64,000 bases of DNA, taken from Gammaproteobacteria bacterium. Its GTDB lineage: Bacteria > Pseudomonadota > Gammaproteobacteria > Pseudomonadales > Azotimanducaceae. The notes under the pieces were generated by a model. The model had not been told where the DNA came from. It searched no databases and saw nothing but the letters and a program-made list of their open reading frames with translations. The DNA is taken from NCBI GenBank assembly GCA_030425195.1, contig JAUIAV010000001.1, positions 62,001-126,000 on the forward strand, in the 5' to 3' direction. Made by a program: the position numbers and the translations under genes. Of the stretch, positions 57,352-64,000 are shown piece by piece. Numbering within the stretch: the first letter of the stretch is position 1; every line of letters begins with the position of its first letter.

Positions 57352-58494
57352 ATGCGAATCATCGCCCTGGCCGGTACGGCCAGCCTGGTACTGGTCCTCT
57401 ACCTTGCTGCCGAATACGGCTGGCGCCAGGCAGCGCTCGCTCTGGTCGGTCTCGCGGCCGGCGTGGCGCTCTATCATGCCGCATTCGGCTTCACCGCCGC
57501 CTGGCGGCAGATGATCACAGAACGCCGGAGCGCTGGACTCCGGGCTCAGATGATCATGCTCGCGGTGACCGTCTGCCTGTTCATGCCGATGCTGGCGGCG
57601 GGCGAGGTGTTCGGCACCCCCGTTCGCGGCGCCGTCGCTCCACTGAGTCTGTCCATTGTCGCCGGGGCCTTCCTGTTCGGCGTGGGCATGCAGCTCGGTG
57701 GCGGATGCGCCTCGGGGACGCTGTTCACCGTCGGCGGTGGCAGTCTGCGGATGATCATCACTCTTGCCGCCTTCATCGCCGGTTCGGTGATCGGTGCCGC
57801 GCATTGGGACAGCTGGCAGGCGGCACCCGCGCTGGCGCGGGTGTCTCTGCTCGAGGAGCTCGGCATGCCCGGAGCCCTGGTCGTCAGTCTGGGCGTATTC
57901 GCGCTGATCTGGTACGGGGCCCGATCGCTCGAGCGGCAGCGGCACGGACCCGCAGGCGCCGGTGCCGACACGGCATCACCGGCAGACTGGCTGAGAGGCC
58001 CCTGGCCGCTCATCGCCGGTGCGCTGGGCCTCGCCGCCGTGAACGTCGCCACGCTCGCGCTGGCCGGCCGCCCTTGGGGAGTGACTTCCGGATTCGCTCT
58101 CTGGGGGTCCAAGATGGCCGTGACGGCAGGCGTGGACGTGACGGCCTGGCCCTACTGGCAGCGCCCGGGACCGGCCGCCGCACTGGAGAACAGCGTGTTC
58201 GGCGACATCACCTCGGTGATGAACTTCGGCATCGTTCTGGGCGCCATGGCGGCCGCCGGGTTTGCCGGCCGGTTCGCACCGACCTGGCGAATTCCCATGC
58301 GCTCGGTGGCCGCCGCCGTGGTCGGCGGTCTCCTGCTCGGGTACGGCGCCCGGATCGCCTACGGGTGCAACATCGGCGCCTACTTCAGCGGTCTGGCCTC
58401 CGCCAGCCTGCACGGCTGGCTCTGGTTCATCGCCGCCTACGCGGGCAACGCGGTGGCCGTGCGGCTGCGGCCGGTGTTCGGCCTGGGCCGCTAG
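57352..58494 (+). CDS. YeeE/YedE family membrane protein (sulphur-compound transport)
   Basis: Membrane protein of 380 residues with about ten hydrophobic segments. The two Cys-bearing loops of the YeeE/YedE (TsuA) family are present: GGGCASGTLF near residue 118 and AYGCNIGAYFSG near 340, where cysteines relay thiosulphate or another sulphur species through the membrane. ATG at 57352, two bases after the stop of the PPOX gene, so co-translation is expected. Known TsuA partners (TsuB, a TusA-like protein) are not in view. It ends ten bases before the convergent SDR gene. Confidence 0.9.
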   Translation: MRIIALAGTASLVLVLYLAAEYGWRQAALALVGLAAGVALYHAAFGFTAAWRQMITERRSAGLRAQMIMLAVTVCLFMPMLAAGEVFGTPVRGAVAPLSLSIVAGAFLFGVGMQLGGGCASGTLFTVGGGSLRMIITLAAFIAGSVIGAAHWDSWQAAPALARVSLLEELGMPGALVVSLGVFALIWYGARSLERQRHGPAGAGADTASPADWLRGPWPLIAGALGLAAVNVATLALAGRPWGVTSGFALWGSKMAVTAGVDVTAWPYWQRPGPAAALENSVFGDITSVMNFGIVLGAMAAAGFAGRFAPTWRIPMRSVAAAVVGGLLLGYGARIAYGCNIGAYFSGLASASLHGWLWFIAAYAGNAVAVRLRPVFGLGR

Positions 58495-58504
58495 GACCCC
58501 GTCG

Positions 58505-59269
58505 TTACTTTGGCGCGAAGCGCTGGCCCGCATCCACCCGAATGGTGCCGCCATTCATCATCGCATTCTCATAGATGGCGATCGCCTGAATCGCATAGTG
58601 GATGGGCCGTCCCATCCGCTTCGGGAAGGCCGCGTCCTTGGTCAGCGCCAGAGCGAACTCGTCCGGAATCCCCGCCGTCAGCCCCGTATCGAAGAGACTG
58701 GGGGCAATGGCATTCGCGCGGATACCCATGCTGCCCAGATCTCTGGCCATGACGAACGTCATGCCCGCGATTCCGGCCTTTGCCGCGGAATAGGCAACCT
58801 GACCGATCTGGCCTTCGAACGCGGCGATGGAGGCCGTGTTGAGGATGCAGCCCCGTTCGCCGTCTTCGTTGGGTTCGTTTTCCGACATCTTCGCGGCAAC
58901 CAGCCGGGAGATGTTGAACGAGGAAATCAGGTTCAGGTCGATCACCCGCTGAAACTCCTCCAGCGGATGGGGGCCTTCCTTGGTCAGCGTCCGCTTGGCG
59001 AGACCGCCGCCGGCCGTGTTGCAGCAGAAGTGAACCGAACCGCCGAGGGCCTCCACCGCGGCGTCGATCGCCTTTTCCGTTTCCTCGTAGTCCATGACGT
59101 TGCAGGGATGGAAAGTGCCGCCGAGCCGCTCGGCCACCGCTTCTCCGTCGGACTTCGGCAGATCGAGAATTGCCAGCTTACCGCCGCGCTCGTGCCAGAG
59201 TTCCGCGGTGGCAAGCGCCATTCCCGATGCGCCGCCGACGAAAATGGCATTGTGACCTTTGATTTCCAT
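58505..59269 (-). CDS. SDR, type II 3-hydroxyacyl-CoA dehydrogenase-like (HSD10-like)
   Basis: Short-chain dehydrogenase of 254 residues from the ATG at 59269, preceded by GGGGA; the longer frame to 59824 lies antisense to the DUF1415 gene. GGASGMALATAELWHERGG is the NAD site, NTAGG the structural Asn strand, NTASIAAFEGQIGQVAYSAAKAG gives Ser, Tyr and Lys. The pattern is that of human HSD17B10 and its bacterial relatives, which oxidise 3-hydroxyacyl-CoAs and 17-beta-hydroxysteroids. Its neighbours do not narrow the substrate, but the fatty acid and steroid-like content of the window fits. Confidence 0.92.
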   Translation of the reverse strand: MEIKGHNAIFVGGASGMALATAELWHERGGKLAILDLPKSDGEAVAERLGGTFHPCNVMDYEETEKAIDAAVEALGGSVHFCCNTAGGGLAKRTLTKEGPHPLEEFQRVIDLNLISSFNISRLVAAKMSENEPNEDGERGCILNTASIAAFEGQIGQVAYSAAKAGIAGMTFVMARDLGSMGIRANAIAPSLFDTGLTAGIPDEFALALTKDAAFPKRMGRPIHYAIQAIAIYENAMMNGGTIRVDAGQRFAPK

Positions 59270-59338
59270 GTGCTGATTCCCCGAAGTGAAAAAGATCAAC
59301 TCTAGCGCGGATCGAATCCAGCGGCCATCCTGACGACC

Positions 59339-59884
59339 ATGGAGACTGAGCACGTCGTCGCGGCGGTCCGGGCCTGGGTGCGGGATTTCGTCATCGCCGA
59401 AGGACTCTGCCCGTTCGCCCGAACACCGTTCCAGGCGGACCGCATCCGCTTCGCCGTCACCGGGGCGGCGGACGAGGCGGCGCTGCTCGACCGCCTGACG
59501 GCGGAGCTGACCCTGCTCGAGTCGAGCCCGGAGGTCGAAACCACCCTCCTCATCCACCCCCGGGTACTCGGCGACTTCGAAGACTACAACCAGTTTCTCG
59601 ATGACGCGGAATATCTGCTCGTCCGATCCGGCCTCGACGGGGTGTTCCAGATCGCCAGCTTTCATCCACAGTACCGGTTCGCGGGCACCGATCCGGGCGA
59701 TGCGGAGAACTACTCGAACCGCACCCCGTTTCCCCTTCTGCATCTGCTCCGGGAGTCCAGCGTCACCGCCGCCATCGACGGCTATCCGCGCATCGAGGAT
59801 GTACCCGGGCGCAACGTGGCGCACCTGGAGGCCCTCGGTGCGGCCGAGCTGGAACGGCGCCTGCGGGCTCTGGCCAACGGCTGA
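59339..59884 (+). CDS. DUF1415 family protein
   Basis: Protein of 181 residues typical of DUF1415: VRAWVRDFVIAEGLCPFARTPFQADRIRFAV at the start, ETTLLIHPRVLGDFEDYNQFLDDAEYLL, FQIASFHPQYRFAGTDPGDAENYSNRTPFPLLHLLRE and IPGRN-like VPGRNVAHLEALG. The family is widespread in Gammaproteobacteria and of unknown function. The Cys in LCPFA and His in SFHPQYRF are always kept and may be active residues. Divergent from the HSD10-like SDR over a 69-base gap, and it has no operon partner. Confidence 0.93.
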   Translation: METEHVVAAVRAWVRDFVIAEGLCPFARTPFQADRIRFAVTGAADEAALLDRLTAELTLLESSPEVETTLLIHPRVLGDFEDYNQFLDDAEYLLVRSGLDGVFQIASFHPQYRFAGTDPGDAENYSNRTPFPLLHLLRESSVTAAIDGYPRIEDVPGRNVAHLEALGAAELERRLRALANG

Positions 59885-59897
59885 CCGGTCACCGCCC

Positions 59898-59923
59898 AGC
59901 GGCAGTCGATCACTTCTGCCGCT
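59898..59923. terminator. Hairpin after the DUF1415 gene
   Basis: AGCGGCAG and CTGCCGCT form eight perfect base pairs around a ten-base loop, beginning 14 bases past the DUF1415 stop codon. There is no T-run, so terminator function is a guess from position. The rest of the gap up to the GGDEF gene at 60060 shows nothing recognisable. Confidence 0.4.
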
Positions 59924-60059
59924 CGAGAGAAACTGTGCGCCGGATCACACCCGCACGGGCACAGCTTCCCGCTCCGCCGACCTGTGCACGTAAATTTCCG
60001 GACGATCGCGGTATCGTCTGCACCGGCTTTCGTCTGGATATGCAGGACGCAATCATTCG

Positions 60060-61679
60060 ATGCATCTCATTGACCTCATCTGGGGGCTGCTCGCCCTGGC
60101 CGGCGCGGCTGTCCCCGCATACCGGCTGTACGACAACCTGCACCGGCCGGGTGCACCCTATCTGCTGTCGCTCACAGCCGTCTGCGCCCTCTATCCCTGG
60201 GCGTACGTCATCTATCCACACACGGTTTTCGATCAGGGGTTCGTTTTCTTCTTCACCGCCTGGATCGGGCCTCTGTACCTGCTGAGCGTCTGCACATTCC
60301 TCATCGGAATGCCGCGCGCCTGGAACTGGCTCCGCAATGGACTCCTGGCCATCGCCGCCGGGATCGCTCTGGGTGCGCTCAGCAATCCCCTGCACGGACA
60401 GTTTGCCGTATTCAAACCCGTCACCGCGCTCGAGCCTCTGTCCGTCACCGGGCAGGTCGCCCATGGACCGCTCATGTCCGTCATGGGCGGCGTCAGCATC
60501 GCCTGCATCCTGCTCGCCGTGTTCCTGATCGGCTATCACTACAGCCGTTCCCGCTTCCATCTCTCACAGCTGCTCACCATGACCCTGTTCCCCGTGCTCA
60601 CCGGCGCGGCCTATCTGCTGCCCAGCGGTCAGATGACCTTCCTGCCCGATCGGATCAACCCCGTCATCCTGAGCACGACCACGGGCCTCTTCGTGCTCAC
60701 CATTGCGCTCCTGCGCAGCCGCTTTCTGGAGCTCCGACCCATCTCCCGCGAGCTGGTGCTCAATCTGCTGCCGGACGCCATGGCGGTGATCGGCAGCGAA
60801 AGCACGCTCATCGACTGCAATACGGAGTTCGCCGGCCTGCTGAAACGGACGGTCAACGAATCGCGCGGCATGCGTCTGAACGGGCATCTGCCGGTAACGG
60901 TGTGGACGCTCGACGACGGCCTCAGGATAAACCGGGGCATCGAACTGAATACCGACGGCCAGACACGATACTTCGACGCCCACCTGGCCTCCCTCGACCC
61001 GCGCGGTCGATCCGGCGAAGTTCTGGTGCTGCTCAGGGACACGACCGAGCAGACGCTGCAGCAGCGGCAGCTGGAGCAGAACCACGCGGAGCTGGAAGCG
61101 CTCAACGACGAGCTCGCCCGGCTGTCCACCACGGACACGCTCACCGGCCTGAGAAACCGGCGCTATTTTCTCGATGAGCTCAATCAGGAACGTGAACGGT
61201 CGGTCCGACTCGACCGGGGCTTCGCCCTGCTGTCCATCGACCTGGATGACTTCAAATCGGTGAACGACAACTACGGCCACGGGATCGGAGACCAGGCGCT
61301 GATCAATGCCGCCCGCGCCATGGAACGGGAGTGCAGAGCGATGGACACGCTGGCCCGGGTGGGCGGTGAGGAATTCATGGTTCTGCTGCTCGACCTCGAT
61401 GCGCCGGAGCTCGAAGCGGTAGCCGAACGCTTCCGTGAGGCCATCGCCAGTACGATGGTGCATCCCCCGGGCAGCAAGGGATTCGCGCTCACCGCCAGCA
61501 TCGGCGCCGCCTTCGTCCGCCCCGGGACCGACCTGGCGACTGCCATGAGTCAGGTGGACGAAGCGCTGTATGCGGCCAAGCGCTCGGGCCGCAACCGCGT
61601 CGTCACGGGCGCGTCGTCCGGACTGTCGACAGAGAAGGCGCTACGGACGCCGGATGAGACCACCCAGCAGCCTGGGTGA
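60060..61679 (+). CDS. 7TM-type diguanylate cyclase (GGDEF)
   Basis: c-di-GMP synthase of 539 residues. Seven N-terminal transmembrane helices (about 1-225) resemble the 7TM module found at the front of some histidine kinases and GGDEF proteins; then a PAS-like domain (LVLNLLPDAMAVIGSESTLIDCNTEF, about 235-340), a coiled coil (about 340-365) and GGDEF domain (STTDTLTGLRNRRYFLDEL, DLDDFKSVND, active site RVGGEEF, ALYAAKRSGRNR). The I-site RAMD lies five residues before GGEEF. Both ligand sensing through 7TM and by PAS are possible. Its 3' end overlaps that of the convergent gene by 39 bases. Confidence 0.93.
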   Translation: MHLIDLIWGLLALAGAAVPAYRLYDNLHRPGAPYLLSLTAVCALYPWAYVIYPHTVFDQGFVFFFTAWIGPLYLLSVCTFLIGMPRAWNWLRNGLLAIAAGIALGALSNPLHGQFAVFKPVTALEPLSVTGQVAHGPLMSVMGGVSIACILLAVFLIGYHYSRSRFHLSQLLTMTLFPVLTGAAYLLPSGQMTFLPDRINPVILSTTTGLFVLTIALLRSRFLELRPISRELVLNLLPDAMAVIGSESTLIDCNTEFAGLLKRTVNESRGMRLNGHLPVTVWTLDDGLRINRGIELNTDGQTRYFDAHLASLDPRGRSGEVLVLLRDTTEQTLQQRQLEQNHAELEALNDELARLSTTDTLTGLRNRRYFLDELNQERERSVRLDRGFALLSIDLDDFKSVNDNYGHGIGDQALINAARAMERECRAMDTLARVGGEEFMVLLLDLDAPELEAVAERFREAIASTMVHPPGSKGFALTASIGAAFVRPGTDLATAMSQVDEALYAAKRSGRNRVVTGASSGLSTEKALRTPDETTQQPG

Positions 61680-63068
61680 CCGCGCAAATCCCATGGCCGC
61701 TGCCACCTTGAGGGCCGGATCCAGCGGATAAGGCAGGGTGTGAATTCCGCCGTGAACCCGAACGCGGCCCGGAACCGGCAGTTCCGGCTGCAGCCAGTCC
61801 TGGACCGCCAGCAACCCGTTCAGCCGCCGGGAAAACCGGGGCGTCATGGTTTCCACCTGGAACGCCGCGGCTCCCCCGAAGGCCGCGGCAAACACGGGAT
61901 GATTCAGCGACCGTGTCCGCGTGATCGCCGCCGTGTTGGCAGATACCCGCATTCCGTGCGCGGCCCAGCATTCCGACCACAGCACCTTGCCCAGATACTG
62001 TGCGGCCTGGTAGCTCGAGCCCTGAATCCCGACCACCGTCCGCGTGGCCGCGCCGGTACCCGAATGGACCGCACCGCCACCACGACCGAGCAGCCCGAGG
62101 CGCTGCAGCATCGCCTCCCAGGCCGGCCGACGCGCAAGCCGGTCCTGCATCGCGGCGAGATCCTCTCCGGACAATGCGGTGGGCGTCGTGGGTGACACCA
62201 GGAGCGTCACGCTTCCGAGCAGCCCGGCGGGCAACGCCTCGACAATCTCGTTCATCACACCGGTGAGGAGCAGCTCGCGCGCCTGTCCCGGCGCGTACGC
62301 ATACAGACCGAGATCGAGGGCTTCACCGCCCGCAAACGCGATCAGCGTCGCCAGCACTTCCCGGGGTCTCGCCAACAGATCAACGCCTTCAGCGGGCCAG
62401 TACAGCCGCCCCGACATGCCCGGCACGGACCACCAGTCCTGAGGTGGCGGCGCCACATCCAGCCAAAGAACGTCGGCACCGGCCTCCAGCCAGAACCGGG
62501 TAGGCGCCATTTCCGCACCGGCGCCCAGGACGGCGATCCTGCGGGCGGGCAGATGCAACCGCCCGCCCTGCAGCGTCCCGGAGGACAGGCGGCCGAGGGT
62601 GTCACCGGCACCGGTGGTGGCCATGCCACGGGTCACGAGATCCGTGCCCAGCTCTGCCAGGCGCCGTGCCGGCCAGCGTTCCCCCCGGTAGAGAAGCCCG
62701 GGCTCCCAGCCGGCTTCTCCCTGAAATTCCTGTGCCTTGAGAGCCAGAGGCGCCGCCGGTTCCCCGAGATGCTCGAAGAGCGGAACCGTACCGGACGCGT
62801 CCGACCACACCAGGTGCGCCCGCAGCGCCTCCACAGCGGTCCGCGCAATGAGCGGCCGTTCGACCTCCACCGCCACCCGGGCCGCCTCGAAACGCGGCAG
62901 ACTCTCCCCGAAGCGCGCCCGGAACAGCTCTGCGGACCGGGGCAGTGCAGACACTTCCAGGAGCTCCGGATGGGCCTCCACCGTCTGCATGAGCACGCTG
63001 TGCAGCACCGCTGAGGCGGAAAGCCGGCCGGCGAGCAGGACTCTCCCGTCCTGTTCTTCGCTCATCAT
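61641..63068 (-). CDS. Unrecognised protein with a Rossmann-like segment
   Basis: Not assigned to a family. The 475-residue product (ATG at 63068, or 63065) has no signal peptide or membrane segment. The clearest piece is IAVLGAGAEMAPTRFWLEAGADVLWLD near residue 175-205, a GxGxxx nucleotide-binding strand-loop-helix. Further on AFAGGEALDLGLYAYAPGQARELLLTGVM and GIQGSSYQAAQYLGKVLWSECWAAHGMRVSANTAAITRTRSLNHPVFAAAFGG look structured and conserved-like. Possibly a dehydrogenase or methyltransferase-like protein of rare occurrence. It lies divergent from the LonB-like gene and overlaps the GGDEF gene end by 39 bases. Confidence 0.72.
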   Translation of the reverse strand: MMSEEQDGRVLLAGRLSASAVLHSVLMQTVEAHPELLEVSALPRSAELFRARFGESLPRFEAARVAVEVERPLIARTAVEALRAHLVWSDASGTVPLFEHLGEPAAPLALKAQEFQGEAGWEPGLLYRGERWPARRLAELGTDLVTRGMATTGAGDTLGRLSSGTLQGGRLHLPARRIAVLGAGAEMAPTRFWLEAGADVLWLDVAPPPQDWWSVPGMSGRLYWPAEGVDLLARPREVLATLIAFAGGEALDLGLYAYAPGQARELLLTGVMNEIVEALPAGLLGSVTLLVSPTTPTALSGEDLAAMQDRLARRPAWEAMLQRLGLLGRGGGAVHSGTGAATRTVVGIQGSSYQAAQYLGKVLWSECWAAHGMRVSANTAAITRTRSLNHPVFAAAFGGAAAFQVETMTPRFSRRLNGLLAVQDWLQPELPVPGRVRVHGGIHTLPYPLDPALKVAAAMGFARSPRLLGGLIRRP

Positions 63069-63192
63069 CCCCACCCGTCTCCACCGGAAAGGCCGCAGGG
63101 TACCATCGGCCGGCACCGGACACCCCCGGGCATCCCCCTATTCCATCCGACGGCCGCGTTACATAATTTCCGGTATCAGACGAGGAGGTCTC

Positions 63193-64000
63193 ATGGTGCA
63201 GCTGAAACTCGAACCCTCTGATCTGTTCACACCCTGCCCGCTCGATTCCCTGGCCTTCACCTCCACCGAGGAGTTGCCCGATGCGGAGGCGATCGTCGGC
63301 CAGGAAAGGGCTCTGGAGGCCATCGGTTTCGGTCTGGGTATCCGCAGCCAGGGATTCAACCTCTACGCGCTCGGCCCGCCCGGCAGCGGCCGTCACTCCA
63401 TCGTCCAGCAGCTGGTCCGCGAGCGGGCAGCCACCGAGGCAGTCCCCGCCGACTACTGCTACATCTTCAACTTCACGGCACCCAACAAGCCGGACGTGCT
63501 CACCCTGCCCGCGGGCCGCGGTGGCGAACTCGCGCGGGACATGGCGCAGCTGGTGGACGAGCTCCGGAGCGTGGTGCCCGAAGCACTGGAATCGGACGAG
63601 TACCGGGCCAGGCGCCAGGAGTTCGAGGAGATCTTCCGTGAGAAACAGGGCGGTGCCTTCGAGGAACTCCAGGCCAACGCCGAAGCCCAGGATGTCCGGC
63701 TGCTGCGCACACCGGCGGGTTTCGCCTTCGCGCCCATGCAGCAGGGTGAGGTGATCGATCCGGAAGCCTACAACCGCCTCCCGGAAGCCGAACAGAAAGC
63801 CATCGAAGAACGGGTGGAAAAGCTTCAGGAACAGCTGGATGCGCTGATCCAGCAGATGCCCCGCTGGCGACGGGAGATGCAGCAGCAGATCCGGGCGTTG
63901 AATCGGGACGTGGTCATGTCGGTGGTCGGGCAGCTCATCGGCGAGCTCCGTCTGAAATACGGCGAGCTCGAGGAAGTGCTTGAATACCTGGATCTGGTGC
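63193..64000 (+). CDS. LonB-like AAA protease, N-terminal part (cut by window edge)
   Basis: The frame starts at ATG 63193 with a GAGGAGG ribosome binding site and runs off the right edge; 269 residues are visible. LDSLAFTSTEELPDAEAIVGQERALEAIGFGLGIRSQGFNLYALG and the P-loop GPPGSGRHS (Arg for the Walker Lys position neighbourhood, as in this family) begin the AAA_32 domain; YIFNFTAPNKPDVLTLPAGRG and AFAPMQQGEVI follow, then a coiled-coil region with many Glu/Gln (about 195-260). The missing part should contain the rest of the AAA module and the Ser-Lys protease domain. ATP-dependent proteolysis in the cytoplasm is the expected role. Confidence 0.9.
   Translation, partial: MVQLKLEPSDLFTPCPLDSLAFTSTEELPDAEAIVGQERALEAIGFGLGIRSQGFNLYALGPPGSGRHSIVQQLVRERAATEAVPADYCYIFNFTAPNKPDVLTLPAGRGGELARDMAQLVDELRSVVPEALESDEYRARRQEFEEIFREKQGGAFEELQANAEAQDVRLLRTPAGFAFAPMQQGEVIDPEAYNRLPEAEQKAIEERVEKLQEQLDALIQQMPRWRREMQQQIRALNRDVVMSVVGQLIGELRLKYGELEEVLEYLDLV

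Noticed and set aside
1-64000. Mobile element, prophage or genomic island borders
   Set aside because: No transposase, integrase, tRNA gene or long terminal repeat was seen and base composition is even apart from the short AT-rich gap near 27.65 kb.

Overview
The window is 64 kb of compact, high-GC bacterial chromosome, almost wall-to-wall protein genes. I see no tRNA, rRNA, CRISPR array, insertion sequence, prophage or integrase, and no gap longer than about 220 bases. The content suggests a Gram-negative, probably gammaproteobacterial, aerobic heterotroph: OmpR-type two-component system, DUF1415, a LonB-like AAA protease, GGDEF proteins, lipoproteins and a TctCBA transporter, with many acyl-CoA dehydrogenases, SDRs, two CYP153-like P450s, a CoA-transferase and a Baeyer-Villiger monooxygenase. 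The lineage is inference; no marker gene fixes it.

Layout. 1-7 kb: a histidine kinase (cut by the left edge) facing its likely response regulator, a DUF4397 lipoprotein, a GH36 alpha-galactosidase, a hot-dog protein and a small secreted protein. 7-13 kb: a 2OG-Fe(II) oxygenase, an MFS transporter, an M55 D-aminopeptidase-like enzyme and a secreted amidohydrolase, facing a P450 plus M19 dipeptidase pair. 14-17 kb: a DUF1080 protein, a GMC flavoenzyme and its Tat-signal small subunit, together resembling a periplasmic 3-keto-glycoside pathway. 18-22 kb: an acyl-CoA dehydrogenase, a GST, a class III PLP enzyme of the phospho-lyase type and an APH-fold kinase in one operon. 22-29 kb: esterase, amidase, an SDR without its catalytic Tyr/Lys, CoA-transferase, GST, a divergent LysR regulator and another SDR. 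29-37 kb: an exported agmatinase-family enzyme with a tiny zinc-ribbon gene, a diguanylate cyclase, a PEP-mutase-family enzyme, a MaoC/NodN protein, DUF1993, an acyl-CoA-dehydrogenase-fold flavoenzyme, a cupin, an AhpD-like protein and a membrane protein.

37-46 kb: PhyH dioxygenase, crotonase, CYP153-like P450 with a divergent HxlR regulator, a second M19 dipeptidase, a quinone-oxidoreductase-like MDR and two adjacent acyl-CoA dehydrogenases that look like partner subunits. 46-56 kb: two small exported or anchored proteins, then a long plus-strand operon (MFE-2-like SDR, long BVMO, TctC-TctB-TctA, dienelactone hydrolase, D-aminoacylase-like amidohydrolase) that reads as a ketone-to-ester/lactone-to-carboxylate catabolic module with its own carboxylate uptake. 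55.7-58.5 kb: a tandem winged-helix regulator divergent from a VOC/PNPOx/YeeE operon, with overlapping divergent promoters. 58.5-64 kb: SDR, DUF1415, a 7TM GGDEF protein, an unrecognised Rossmann-like protein and the start of a LonB-like protease.

Taken together the region is a catabolic accessory landscape (alkyl/terpenoid/steroid-like substrates, unusual amino alcohols, glycosides, D-amino-acid amides) rather than a single pathway. The parts most worth testing are the 3-keto-glycoside cluster, the phospho-lyase/kinase pair, the BVMO-TctCBA operon, the exported agmatinase, and several enzymes whose canonical catalytic residues are replaced.
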